Under the pieces are notes generated by a model. The model did no database searches, was not told the DNA's origin, and was given only the letters and a program-made list of their open reading frames with translations. This document shows, piece by piece, positions 8,308 through 16,834 of a stretch of DNA of 64,000 nt (position 1 is its first letter; each line of letters starts with the position of its first letter). The stretch lies in contig NZ_VCQU01000003.1 of assembly GCF_012932915.1 (NCBI RefSeq), forward strand, positions 434,001 to 498,000, given 5' to 3'. The position numbers were made by a program, and so were the translations under genes. This DNA is from Antrihabitans stalactiti. GTDB taxonomy: Bacteria; Actinomycetota; Actinomycetes; Mycobacteriales; Mycobacteriaceae.

Positions 8308-9585
8308 ATGAAACGCCACACGGTCCTAGCGGCTATGGTTCTCTGCGCACTCATCGCGGGCACCCGTCCGGCAGTCGCAGAACCTGACTTCTACGTTCCC
8401 CCTGCGCAGATCGCACCGGGCCCAGGGGCGATCGTTCGCACACAACCAATGCCGCTGTTTGCCACGGTCCCCGGAATCGCAGGCAACTGGCCGGGTACGG
8501 CGCAACTCGTGATGTACACGTCGCAGTTGCAAGACGGTTCGCCGACCGCTGTGACCGGCACGTTCATCGACGCGACTCGACCATGGCAAGGCAACGGACC
8601 TCGCCCGACGGTCGTCATCGCACCGGGCACAGTGGGTCAGGGTGACCAGTGTGCGGCCTCGCGTGCCTTCGCCCTCGGACTCAACATCACCACCGCCCCA
8701 TTCTCGTTGTCCGCCAACCAGGAAGCCCTTTCGGCAAATGTGTGGAGCGCACTGGGTGCGCGGGTTTTCGTCACCGACTATGTCGGCCTCGGCACTCCCG
8801 GAGTGCACACGTACGTCAACCGAATCGAGGAGGCCCACGCGGTGCTTGACGCCGCGCGCGCCGCAAATGCCCTCAGCGGCAGCGGCTCCGACACGCCGAT
8901 CGCATTGTGGGGATACTCCCAAGGGGGCGGCGCAACGGCCGCTGCGGCCGAACTCCAGCCCTCCTATGCGCCGGAGTTGAATCTGAAAGGCACCTGGGCT
9001 GGTGCGCCGCCTGCAAACTTGCTCGACACCCTCGCGGCGATCGACGGCAACCTTATCGGCGGCGCAATTGGGTTCGCTATCAACGGTTTTGTCGCGCGTT
9101 ATCCCGAGTTGCAGAAGCCGCTAGAGGAACGCATGTCTCCCGCAGGGCGAGCAATGCTGGCCACCCTTGCCACGGAATGCATCGGCGACGTCATCACCAA
9201 CCAGCCGTTTCTCGAAACGAGCACCTTCACCAATGACGGCCGTTCGTTGCTCGACAACCTCTCGGCGATCCCGGAGGCCATTCCGATCTTCGATCGGCAG
9301 CGCATCGGAAACCTGACTCCGACGAGCCCTGTGCTGATCACGAGCGGCCGGAACGACGACACGGTTCCCTACGGGCAAGCCCGCCAACTCGCGGTCGACT
9401 GGTGTGCCAACGGCGCGGACGTCACGTTTCGCACCAACGAGCTACCCCCGATCTTGCCCGGGGCGACCCTTCCGAATCATTTCGGTCCCGAACTGATCGA
9501 CGGCTACGGCACCAACAACGCGGTGTCCTATGTTCTGGACCGCTTGAACGGTGTGCCGATCGCGAGCGGATGCACTCTGAGCTGA
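8308..9585 (+). CDS. Secreted lipase, LIP (secretory lipase) family
   Basis: The 425-residue protein begins with a Sec signal peptide (KR, then a hydrophobic stretch, cleavage probably after AVA at residue 24-25). The catalytic serine is in GYSQGG (near residue 206), and a C-terminal aspartate/histidine pair candidate is seen in GRNDDTVPYGQ and LPNHFGPE. This matches the secretory-lipase family (PF03583) that is common and often multicopy in rhodococci and nocardiae, acting on triacylglycerols or other esters outside the cell. The nearest good ribosome site (GGAGG) lies about 21 bases before the ATG, so the exact start is slightly uncertain. Confidence 0.9.
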   Translation: MKRHTVLAAMVLCALIAGTRPAVAEPDFYVPPAQIAPGPGAIVRTQPMPLFATVPGIAGNWPGTAQLVMYTSQLQDGSPTAVTGTFIDATRPWQGNGPRPTVVIAPGTVGQGDQCAASRAFALGLNITTAPFSLSANQEALSANVWSALGARVFVTDYVGLGTPGVHTYVNRIEEAHAVLDAARAANALSGSGSDTPIALWGYSQGGGATAAAAELQPSYAPELNLKGTWAGAPPANLLDTLAAIDGNLIGGAIGFAINGFVARYPELQKPLEERMSPAGRAMLATLATECIGDVITNQPFLETSTFTNDGRSLLDNLSAIPEAIPIFDRQRIGNLTPTSPVLITSGRNDDTVPYGQARQLAVDWCANGADVTFRTNELPPILPGATLPNHFGPELIDGYGTNNAVSYVLDRLNGVPIASGCTLS

Positions 9586-9607
9586 GGCGCCCGGCGAAAT
9601 GGACCGG

Positions 9608-10750
9608 CTACTTACCGGCCAGCGATCGTGCGATGACGAGGCGCTGAATCTGATTGGTGCCCTCGAAGATCTGGGTGATTTTCGCTTCCCGCATGTACCG
9701 CTCGACGCGGAAATCGCGTGTGTAGCCGTAGCCGCCCAGCACCTGCACGGCGTCGGTGGTGACCTTCATTGCGGCGTCGGTCGCGACCAGTTTGGCGACC
9801 GAGGCGTTGCGTGAGTACGGCAGGCCCGCGTCGCGTCGGCGTGCGGCGTCCAGGTAGGTGGCGCGGGCCGAATCGACCGCAGCGGCCATGTCGGCGAGCA
9901 GGAAGCCGAGGCCCTGGTGGTCGATGATCTTGCGGCCGAACGTGGACCGTTCTTTCGAGTACTCGACGGCGTCGTCGAGCGCTGCCTGCGCAATGCCGAC
10001 CGCGACTGCGGCGATGCCGAGACGGCCGGAATCGAGTGCGCTGAAGGCAATTTGGAGCCCCTGCCCCTCGGTGCCGAGTAGTCGCTCCGATGGAACGAAT
10101 GCATTGTCGTAGTACGCAGAGGTCGTGGGGACCGCGTGCAGGCCCATCTTCTCTTCGGGCTTACCGAAGCTGAGGCCATCGGTGTCTTTCGGAACGAGGA
10201 AGCACGAGATCCCGCGCGAGCCCTCGCCGGTGCGGGCGAAAAGATTGTAGAAATCGGCGATGCCACCGTGGGTGATCCATGCCTTGGACCCGGTGACGCT
10301 GTACCCGCCGTCGGTCGGCGTTGCTTTGCACGTCAGCGCGGCGGCGTCGGAACCGGCCTGCGGTTCGGAAAGGCTGTAGGCGCCGATCGTGTTGCCGCCC
10401 AGCATGTCCGGCAGCCAACGCTGTTTCTGTTCGTCGGTACCGAAAATCATCATCGGGTGGCATGCGAGGGTGTGCACGCTTACCGCAACGGCGACCGCCG
10501 CCCAGCGTGCCGCGAGTTCTTCGAGGACCTGCAAGTACACCTCGTACGGCTGGCCCCCGCCGCCGAACTCCTCGGGATACGCAAGGCTCAGCAGTCCTGC
10601 CTCGCCGAGCGTGGCGAACACGCCTTCGGGGTAGGTCTCCGACTTTTCGTGCTCGTCCACGATAGGCGTCAGAACTTTGTCGGCGACGTCGCGCGTGAGC
10701 TGAATCAGCTCACGGGCTTCCGGCGTCGGCAGCAAGCGTTCGACGACCAT
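9608..10750 (-). CDS. Acyl-CoA dehydrogenase
   Basis: The 380-residue flavoprotein has the acyl-CoA dehydrogenase signatures YSLSEPQAGSDAA near residue 130 and the C-terminal segment GGYGYTRDFRVERYMREAK, then IFEGTNQIQR, whose glutamate is the catalytic base. It would oxidise an acyl-CoA to the 2-enoyl-CoA, passing electrons to ETF; chain type is unknown. The start at 10750 is set by a strong AAGGAG ribosome site; an extension to 10825 would run through the operator region. It is divergent from a TetR-OYE operon across a region with repeated palindromic sites, suggesting joint control. Confidence 0.92.
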   Translation of the reverse strand: MVVERLLPTPEARELIQLTRDVADKVLTPIVDEHEKSETYPEGVFATLGEAGLLSLAYPEEFGGGGQPYEVYLQVLEELAARWAAVAVAVSVHTLACHPMMIFGTDEQKQRWLPDMLGGNTIGAYSLSEPQAGSDAAALTCKATPTDGGYSVTGSKAWITHGGIADFYNLFARTGEGSRGISCFLVPKDTDGLSFGKPEEKMGLHAVPTTSAYYDNAFVPSERLLGTEGQGLQIAFSALDSGRLGIAAVAVGIAQAALDDAVEYSKERSTFGRKIIDHQGLGFLLADMAAAVDSARATYLDAARRRDAGLPYSRNASVAKLVATDAAMKVTTDAVQVLGGYGYTRDFRVERYMREAKITQIFEGTNQIQRLVIARSLAGK

Positions 10751-10795
10751 GTGGTTCTCCTTCGGCACTACTGGTGATGATACTGCGGTACCTGA

Positions 10796-10844
10796 AATAG
10801 TACTGCCGCAGAAACAGTACTGCAACCAATCGTTCAGTACTATT
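10796..10844. promoter_or_regulatory. Repeated TetR operator between acyl-CoA dehydrogenase and tetR
   Basis: AATAGTACTG at 10796-10805 and its exact inverse CAGTACTATT at 10835-10844 form a 10-bp inverted repeat, with a third, self-palindromic CAGTACTG at 10815-10822 between them. The three sites share the core AGTACT and lie just before the TetR start at 10850 and upstream of the acyl-CoA dehydrogenase. This is strong evidence for binding of more than one TetR dimer and for joint control of both directions; the binding protein is inferred. Confidence 0.7.
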
Positions 10845-10849
10845 CGGAT

Positions 10850-11431
10850 ATGTCAACACTTGCGTCGCAATTCGGTACTCGACGACGTGCCGAACTCTTC
10901 GACACTTTGGTCGACCTGTTTCTCGCGGAGGGGTTCGCGCATCTGACTCTCGACGAGATCGCCGCGAGGCTGCGTTGTTCCAAGTCGACCCTCTACACGC
11001 TGGCTGGCAGCAAAGAGCAGTTGGTCCAGGCGGCGACCGTGCATTTCTTCCGCAACGCGGCCCTCGAGGTCGAGCAGCGAATCGCCGACGTCGCTGAACC
11101 GAGGGAGCGCATCACCGCCTATCTCTCGGCGGTCGGTGCCGTTCTCAGCGGTGTCAGTGATCAGTTCATGGCGGACCTCGACGATTTCCCACCCGCCAGG
11201 GAGGTCTACGAACGAAACACCGAGATCGCGGCGGGCCGAGTGCAGGAACTGATCACCGACGGCGTTGCCCATGGCGTTTTCCGCGATGTGCACGCGGCGT
11301 TCGCTGCCGATCTCGCTACGACGATGATGGTGCGAATCCAGCAGCGCGCTGTGCGTAAGAGGACGGGTCTCGACGACGCGCAGTCCTATCGTGAGCTCGC
11401 TGCTATCCTCACGTCAGGAATCAGCGCATGA
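10850..11431 (+). CDS. TetR-family regulator of acyl-CoA dehydrogenase/OYE genes
   Basis: The 193-residue protein has a TetR helix-turn-helix at about residues 12-58 (LTLDEIAARLRCSKSTLYTLAGSKEQLV) and a helical C-terminal domain. It starts a few bases after a set of AGTACT palindromes, which are probably its own operators. The last four bases overlap the start of the following oxidoreductase gene (ATGA), so both are translated from one message. The neighbours suggest a ligand related to acyl-CoA or enone metabolism; this is inference. Confidence 0.88.
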   Translation: MSTLASQFGTRRRAELFDTLVDLFLAEGFAHLTLDEIAARLRCSKSTLYTLAGSKEQLVQAATVHFFRNAALEVEQRIADVAEPRERITAYLSAVGAVLSGVSDQFMADLDDFPPAREVYERNTEIAAGRVQELITDGVAHGVFRDVHAAFAADLATTMMVRIQQRAVRKRTGLDDAQSYRELAAILTSGISA

Positions 11432-12525
11432 CGGATTCGCCGATGTTGTTCGAGCCCATGCGATTTCGAGACCTGACGCTGCGGAACCGGATCTGGCTCG
11501 CGCCGATGTGCCAATACTCGGTGCCCGAGGAAGACGGCGTCCCGACCGACTGGCATCTGGTGCACCTGGGGTCACGTGCAGCGGGCGGCTATGGATTGAT
11601 CATGACGGAAGCGTCGGCCGTGGTCCCCGAAGGCCGGATCAGCCTCCAGGACGCTGGAATCTGGAACGACCGACAAGCCACGGCGTGGCAGCGAATTGTC
11701 GAGTTCATCCACTCACAAGGATCCGCAGCCGGAGTGCAATTGGCGCACGCTGGCCGAAAAGCGTCCGCGCACAGAGGATTTCCGGGCGAGAAGGTCGGAC
11801 CGTTAACCGAGTCGGAAGGCGCTTGGCAGACCGTCGGTCCGTCCGAGGTCCCTTTCGAGGGGATGCCCGCACCCCGAGCGCTGACAGTCGAGGAACTCCG
11901 AGGAGTCGTCGACGCGTTCGGCGAGGCTGCCGGTCGCGCTGACGCAGCCGGGTTCGACCTTGTGGAGATCCATGCTGCCCACGGCTACCTGCTGCACGAG
12001 TTTCTCTCGCCGCTGTCCAATGTGCGCACCGATGAGTACGGCGGTGACTTCGATGGCCGCACCCGACTGCTCCGTGAAGTGGTCGCGGGCGTGCGTGCTG
12101 CGTTGCCGGCCGAGAAACCGCTGTTCGTCCGCTTGTCCGGCACCGACTGGACCGACGGTGGATGGGATATCGAACAGACCGTACACCTGGCTCGTGTGCT
12201 CGCGGAGCTGGGCGTCGACTTGATCGATATGTCCAGTGGCGGAAACGTTGTGGCGCACATCCCCGTCGGTCCCGAGTATCAGGTACCGCTCGCGCGAGCC
12301 GTTCGGAAGGACGGCGTCGTAGCGGTTTCGGCGGTGGGTCTGATCGACGATCCTGCTCAGGCGGAGGCCATTCTGCAACGCGGTGACGCCGATGCGATCT
12401 TCATCGCGCGCGCGGCTTTGCGCGAACCTGCCTGGCCGCTGCGAGCCGCCGCCGAGCTGGGCGTGCCGTGGCGCGATGCTCCCTATCCGCCGCAATACAC
12501 ACGCGGGAAGTGGGCCGACGAGTAG
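11428..12525 (+). CDS. NADH:flavin oxidoreductase, YqjM-type old yellow enzyme
   Basis: The 365-residue FMN-dependent TIM-barrel enzyme carries the marks of the YqjM/NamA branch: LAPMCQYSV with the FMN-modulating cysteine, QLAHAGRKAS with the conserved substrate-binding histidine, EIHAAHGYLLHEFLSPLSN with the second His pair, and a late FIARAALREP phosphate-binding loop. Such enzymes reduce the activated C=C of enones, enals or nitro-compounds with NAD(P)H. It is translationally coupled to the TetR gene before it and shares the operator region with the divergent acyl-CoA dehydrogenase. Confidence 0.92.
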   Translation: MTDSPMLFEPMRFRDLTLRNRIWLAPMCQYSVPEEDGVPTDWHLVHLGSRAAGGYGLIMTEASAVVPEGRISLQDAGIWNDRQATAWQRIVEFIHSQGSAAGVQLAHAGRKASAHRGFPGEKVGPLTESEGAWQTVGPSEVPFEGMPAPRALTVEELRGVVDAFGEAAGRADAAGFDLVEIHAAHGYLLHEFLSPLSNVRTDEYGGDFDGRTRLLREVVAGVRAALPAEKPLFVRLSGTDWTDGGWDIEQTVHLARVLAELGVDLIDMSSGGNVVAHIPVGPEYQVPLARAVRKDGVVAVSAVGLIDDPAQAEAILQRGDADAIFIARAALREPAWPLRAAAELGVPWRDAPYPPQYTRGKWADE

Positions 12526-12563
12526 TTGGGGCTAGTTCGTCTTGCTATGAGCCGGATCACAGG

Positions 12564-12600
12564 AATAAGCGCTTGCTTATGAAATAAGCGAGCGCTTATT
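12564..12600. promoter_or_regulatory. Long inverted repeat, TetR operator before the wax ester synthase operon
   Basis: AATAAGCGCTTGCTTAT (12564-12580) and ATAAGCGAGCGCTTATT (12584-12600) are inverse complements with one mismatch, separated by GAA. Each arm is itself close to palindromic around AAGCGCTT-like cores, so the site can hold two TetR dimers. It ends eight bases before the start of the TetR gene at 12609, a position suited to autorepression. Confidence 0.75.
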
Positions 12601-12608
12601 CTGAGTGC

Positions 12609-13217
12609 ATGAAATCGGTGGATGTGGACGAGAACGTCGTCAGCAGTTCCAAGGCTGCTGCACGACTTCGGGCCGCCGCGGTCGAGGCGTTCGCGGAGAA
12701 CGGCTTCGGCGCGACGACGACCCGAGAAATTGCCGCTCGCCTCGAAATGAGCGCAGCCGCAATGTATCCGCACTACAAGTCGAAGGAAGAACTGCTCTTC
12801 GCCATCGCGTACGAAGGTCATCAACTGACTCTCGAATGGCTTCGAGCAGCCGATCCGGTACACGAGACGCCGTCGACCCGGTTGCGCGCCGTCGTGGGCG
12901 AGTTCGCGAAGAACCAAGCGACGCATCACGCCCGTGCTCGTGTCGTCGAATACGAACTTGCAGCCCTGACTCCCGAACACTTTCGGGCCGTCGCGGGACT
13001 GCGACGTGACGTCGTCCGCCTCGTACGGCAGATCGTCGAAGCAGGTGCTGCCGACGGCTCATTTGCCGTACCCGACGTCGAGGGAGTCACCCTCGCGATC
13101 GTCTCCCTCTGCGTCGACGTCTGCCGCTGGTTTCCCGGCGGTAGCTACACCGATCCCGACACCGTCGCAAAGCTCTATCCAGAGTTGGCGATTCGCCTCG
13201 CCGGCGCACAGTCCTAG
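12609..13217 (+). CDS. TetR-family regulator upstream of wax ester synthase
   Basis: The 202-residue protein has the TetR helix-turn-helix at about residues 14-65 (TTTREIAARLEMSAAAMYPHYKSKEELL) and a helical effector domain. A 37-base double palindrome ends eight bases upstream of its start, and the wax ester synthase gene begins 30 bases after its stop, so it probably represses its own operon and thereby neutral-lipid synthesis. The ligand is likely an acyl-CoA or lipid by context only. Confidence 0.87.
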   Translation: MKSVDVDENVVSSSKAAARLRAAAVEAFAENGFGATTTREIAARLEMSAAAMYPHYKSKEELLFAIAYEGHQLTLEWLRAADPVHETPSTRLRAVVGEFAKNQATHHARARVVEYELAALTPEHFRAVAGLRRDVVRLVRQIVEAGAADGSFAVPDVEGVTLAIVSLCVDVCRWFPGGSYTDPDTVAKLYPELAIRLAGAQS

Positions 13218-13247
13218 AAATCAACCTCGCAACAAAAGGGATATCGA

Positions 13248-14687
13248 ATGAAGCAATTGTCCGGACTCGACGCCGCCTTCTTGACGCTCGAGACCCACAA
13301 CTCGACCGGGCACGTCGGCGGCGTGTGCATTCTCGACCCGGCCGACTCTCCGCACGTGCTGGACCTGGCGGCATTGACGTCGCTGATGTCCGAGCGGGCG
13401 CCGTTGATCCCGATCCTGCGGCAGCGATTGAAGTTCGTGCCGCTCGGGCTCGATCAGCCGTACTGGATCGACGACGAGTTCTTCGACATCGAGTTTCACG
13501 TCCGTGAGATCTCGCTTCCTGCACCGGGTTCCGATGCGCAGCTCGCCGAGCAGGTCGCGCGGCTGCATTCGCGTCCGCTTGATCGCCGCAGGCCATTGTG
13601 GGAGATGTACCTCATCTCCGGCCTCGCAGGCGGAAAGTTGGCCGTCTATACGAAAATGCATCACTCTGCGATCGACGGCGCGTCGGGAGCGGAACTGCTG
13701 ACCGTCCTGCTCGATCTGACGCCTGAAGGCAAAAAGCGTTCGCCCGCACCAGCATTCACCCCCGAGGCTGCGCCGACTGCGACGAAATTGCTTGCGCGAG
13801 CAGCAGGTTCACTTGCGACACGTCCGCTCGGTGCCGTGCGAATCGCCACCAGCCTCGGTCGCGCACTGCCGATGGTCGGGAGCTACGTTTCGCCCTACAT
13901 CGACGCAGCACTTCGCCGCGGTTCGAGCGACGGTGACGTCATCGCGACAGCTCCCGGTCTGGCGCCGCGCACCCCCTTCAACGAAGAGATCACGCTGCAT
14001 CGACGGTTCGCGTTCCGCAGCGTCCCACTCGCCGACGTCAAAACTGTGAAGAACGCATTCGGAATGTCCGTTAACGATGTCGTCATGGCGATGTCCGCTG
14101 GTGCAGTGCGCAATTGGCTGATCGACCACGATGCTCTGCCCGAATCACCTTTGGTGGCAATGGTTCCGGTGTCGGTCCGTGACGAGGCCAGCAAATCGAG
14201 CTTGGGCAACAAGGTCTCTGCAATGTTGGCCTCGCTACCGACCAACATCAGTGACCCCGTCGACCGCCTCACTCGCGTGCACTCGGCGACTGTCGTCGCG
14301 AAGGCGCAGCACGCCACGATCCCGCCTGGCCTGGTCGAGAACGTGACCGACTTCGCGCCGCCGGCATTGGTTGCCCGCGCTGCCCGCGTCGCCTTTGCCA
14401 CCGGGCTGCTCCATCGAATCCCGCCGTACAACTTGGTGATCTCGAACGTCCCGGGCCCCAACGTCGACGTTTTCCTCGGTGGTGCGAAGGTCGTCGCCAA
14501 CTACCCGGTTTCGGTGGTGACGGACGGCCAGGGCTTCAACATCACGGTCAACAGTCTTGGCGGCGAACTACATTTCGGCCTCATCGGTTGCCGCGAGCTT
14601 GTTCCGGACATCGACGTCATCGCGACCTACCTCGTCGATGAGTTGGAGACGCTTGTGAAGCTGGCGCGAGAAGCAGAGGTCAACTAG
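13248..14687 (+). CDS. Wax ester synthase/diacylglycerol O-acyltransferase (WS/DGAT)
   Basis: The 479-residue protein starts with MKQLSGLDAAFLTLET and carries the catalytic HHxxxDG motif as HHSAIDG at residues 138-144, together with the later NLVISNVPGP motif of the bacterial WS/DGAT family. These enzymes esterify diacylglycerol or fatty alcohol with acyl-CoA to make storage lipids, peripheral to membrane and lipid droplets. Rhodococci and mycobacteria carry many copies. It is the second gene of a TetR-controlled operon. Substrate preference is not visible. Confidence 0.94.
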   Translation: MKQLSGLDAAFLTLETHNSTGHVGGVCILDPADSPHVLDLAALTSLMSERAPLIPILRQRLKFVPLGLDQPYWIDDEFFDIEFHVREISLPAPGSDAQLAEQVARLHSRPLDRRRPLWEMYLISGLAGGKLAVYTKMHHSAIDGASGAELLTVLLDLTPEGKKRSPAPAFTPEAAPTATKLLARAAGSLATRPLGAVRIATSLGRALPMVGSYVSPYIDAALRRGSSDGDVIATAPGLAPRTPFNEEITLHRRFAFRSVPLADVKTVKNAFGMSVNDVVMAMSAGAVRNWLIDHDALPESPLVAMVPVSVRDEASKSSLGNKVSAMLASLPTNISDPVDRLTRVHSATVVAKAQHATIPPGLVENVTDFAPPALVARAARVAFATGLLHRIPPYNLVISNVPGPNVDVFLGGAKVVANYPVSVVTDGQGFNITVNSLGGELHFGLIGCRELVPDIDVIATYLVDELETLVKLAREAEVN

Positions 14688-15426
14688 CCGCCGTCGGAGT
14701 GCCGCCGATGAGGTCGTCCCAGTGCCGCCGCACGGGCGCCCATCGGCGGTCGAAGGCGTCAGCCCGCCGGCGCGCGCGCTCCAGCTCCTTCGCCGAGTAG
14801 CGCCACCTCGCCCAGGGCGAGGTGGGCCGCGCAATGCGGATTACTGCGACCCAGGCAATCGGCGGTATGAACATACCGAGCAACGCAGTCGGATACTTTC
14901 CCTTCAGGGCGGTAATTGTTATCAACACAAACTGCAGCAACAGCCCACCTGCGAGCCCGCCACGCACAGCGACTTCTGCGCCTTCCAGTCCCGCCACACC
15001 GACAGGCGAAAGACCGAACACAGCGAAGCCGATGCAGGCCGCAGCGAGAGTAACCATATTCACCGACAGCTGGCCTTCCTGCGACCAGTACACGTCTTGC
15101 AGCCGAAAGATCATCGCGAATTCGTCCAACACCAGCGACGAGCCTGCTCCCACCAACACTGCCGCTGCGTAAGTCCAGCCCGACAGAGGCGGGGCTCCCA
15201 CCCCCGAGAAGCCGCCGACGATCAGCAAAATGACACCCGGCGTGGAGTGATGCATGTGCACGCCGCCACTGCTGATGTTGTGGAACGGTCCCTTGCCAGC
15301 TCGGATCATCCGCGTGATGGTGCGGGTCGCCAGGAACGTCACGACGAACACGACGAACCCGACCAGCAGCGGACCCTTGTATCCGTCGACGACCTCGTAG
15401 TGCCACCACTTCTCCAACCACGTCAT
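14680..15426 (-). CDS. Multi-spanning membrane protein of unknown function
   Basis: A 248-residue protein with about six hydrophobic segments, starting MTWLEKWWHYEVVDGYKG and ending in a basic, arginine-rich cytoplasmic tail with WARWRYSAKELERARRR. A histidine cluster, GGVHMHHSTPG, lies at the start of the second hydrophobic region and could bind metal. I do not recognise a characterised family. The start at 15426 is chosen over 15480 because the divergent gene at 15472 needs that space. Its stop overlaps the end of the convergent WS/DGAT gene by eight bases. Confidence 0.7.
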   Translation of the reverse strand: MTWLEKWWHYEVVDGYKGPLLVGFVVFVVTFLATRTITRMIRAGKGPFHNISSGGVHMHHSTPGVILLIVGGFSGVGAPPLSGWTYAAAVLVGAGSSLVLDEFAMIFRLQDVYWSQEGQLSVNMVTLAAACIGFAVFGLSPVGVAGLEGAEVAVRGGLAGGLLLQFVLITITALKGKYPTALLGMFIPPIAWVAVIRIARPTSPWARWRYSAKELERARRRADAFDRRWAPVRRHWDDLIGGTPTAAS

Positions 15427-15471
15427 TGCCGCGATGATAGGCAGTCGGAGACGTATGGCATCGTCGAATAC

Positions 15472-15843
15472 GTGTCCCAACGACCTGATGTACCGCTCGA
15501 CATGGTCGAACGGCTACGAGGCATCATCGAGCGATTCCCGAGCTGCCGCGAGGAAATCGCCTGGGTCGGCGTGCGTTGGCGAGTCGGCAGTGCGACAGTC
15601 GCTCACGTTTTCGGCGGTGAGGACCAGCTCTTCCGGATCATCTTTCGCGCCGAAGCAGGGGAAGTGCTGGCCTTCGAGAACTTAGGTCCGCCGTATTTCA
15701 AGACGGAGTGGGGTGCCAACGTCGTTGGCCTCCTGCTCTCCGACGACACCGACTGGGACGAGCTCGCGGAACTGCTCACCGATTCTTACTGTTTGCAGGC
15801 GCCCGCAAAGCTGGCTGAGCAGGTAGGCCGACCAGGCGATTGA
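15472..15843 (+). CDS. MmcQ/YjbR-like small protein
   Basis: A 123-residue protein read from the GTG at 15472 (VSQRPDVPLDMVERLRG), hidden inside a much longer open frame whose first part is antisense to the membrane-protein gene. It has the layout of MmcQ/YjbR proteins: an early helix MVERLRGIIERFP, the strand pair EEIAWVGVRWRVG, a middle segment with FRIIFRAEAGEV and a final helix with DWDELAELLTDSYCLQAP. An alternative start is the ATG at 15502. The family is thought to bind DNA or small ligands; no role is established. Confidence 0.6.
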   Translation: MSQRPDVPLDMVERLRGIIERFPSCREEIAWVGVRWRVGSATVAHVFGGEDQLFRIIFRAEAGEVLAFENLGPPYFKTEWGANVVGLLLSDDTDWDELAELLTDSYCLQAPAKLAEQVGRPGD

Positions 15844-15973
15844 TCAGCGTGGGATCCACGTCGTTTGGGCGGGTGTCGCCCGCGAATCTGCCGAAAGCAG
15901 GCTCGTCGCGGGTGGATCAACTGCTAACTTTACGTCGCTCGTCGGGGTGGTTTGTGACACGAGAGGAAGCGTC

Positions 15974-16783
15974 ATGCCCGACGTAATCGTGCGCCAAGCC
16001 CGGACGAAATGGCTTCTAGCCGCGACACCCATCCTGCTCTTGTTGACGCACTACGCAGCGGTCCTGCCGCACGAGTTCGCCCATTCGACCGTTGCGTGGC
16101 TCGTCGGGATCAAATCTGTTCCGGGAGACATCTATTGGGGTCCGGGCAGCGTCGTCAACATTTTGCTGCTCGTGGATATCGACGAGAACGTCGACTACTC
16201 GGCGGCGCTCGACGCCGGGCGAAATTGGCAGGTCGCGCTGGTTGCGTTCGCCGGTCCGATTCTTGTCAACGGCGGGTTGTACGTCGTGTCGCGGTTGCTG
16301 TTGCGAACGTCGTATTGCGCGGCCCGGCCGAATTTCACGTACGTGCTGTTCTGGTTCTATTTGATGAACGCAGCGAACCTCTTTTGCTACATCCCGTTGC
16401 GCGTATTTCCCGAAGATGGCGATGTTTACAATTTCCTGCGCGGAACCGGCATGTCCCCACTGTGGGTATACGTCGTTGGCGGGTACGTAGTTCTGTGGGT
16501 GATGTTCGATATGTACCGCGTTGTGCTGCCCGATGTTCTACGAATCTGCGGTTTCATCTCTCACGTCGAGCGTGCGGTGGTTCTGGTCGTCGCATCTGCC
16601 GTGATATTCGGCTACTTCGCGATACCAGGCTTGCTCGAAGACAACAACAATTCGGTCCTGATGGGGCGCACGTCATTGATGGCAATTCCCGTCATCCTTT
16701 TGCTCACATGGCGGCGGATAGTGCTGACGGATTCCGCCCCCGCCGCGGCCGTTGCATCGGAAACCAGTCGAACACCCTTGTGA
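15974..16783 (+). CDS. Integral membrane protein with HExxH motif (M50-like)
   Basis: The 269-residue protein has six or seven hydrophobic segments. The first is followed by LPHEFAHS, an HExxH zinc motif at residues 33-37, and a later helix has MNAANLFCYIPLRVFPEDGD, which resembles the N-x-x-P..DG motif that supplies the third zinc ligand in site-2-protease-like M50 peptidases. The spacing and order suit an intramembrane metalloprotease fold, but overall similarity to characterised members is not evident to me. The ATG at 15974 has a GAGAGGAAG ribosome site. A hairpin terminator follows. Confidence 0.65.
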   Translation: MPDVIVRQARTKWLLAATPILLLLTHYAAVLPHEFAHSTVAWLVGIKSVPGDIYWGPGSVVNILLLVDIDENVDYSAALDAGRNWQVALVAFAGPILVNGGLYVVSRLLLRTSYCAARPNFTYVLFWFYLMNAANLFCYIPLRVFPEDGDVYNFLRGTGMSPLWVYVVGGYVVLWVMFDMYRVVLPDVLRICGFISHVERAVVLVVASAVIFGYFAIPGLLEDNNNSVLMGRTSLMAIPVILLLTWRRIVLTDSAPAAAVASETSRTPL

Positions 16784-16819
16784 GTCTTTTTGGAGTCCCT
16801 GGACTCCTAAAAGACTCAC
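16780..16819. terminator. Bidirectional hairpin terminator, copy 1 of a repeated element
   Basis: GTGAGTCTTTTTGGAGTCC (16780-16798) pairs with GGACTCCTAAAAGACTCAC (16801-16819) with one mismatch and a two-base loop. It lies between two convergent genes and overlaps the stop codon of the first one. The TCTTTT in each arm provides a partial T-run in either direction. A near-identical hairpin occurs at 37321-37364. Confidence 0.7.
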
Positions 16820-16834
16820 GACCGTTGAATGCAA

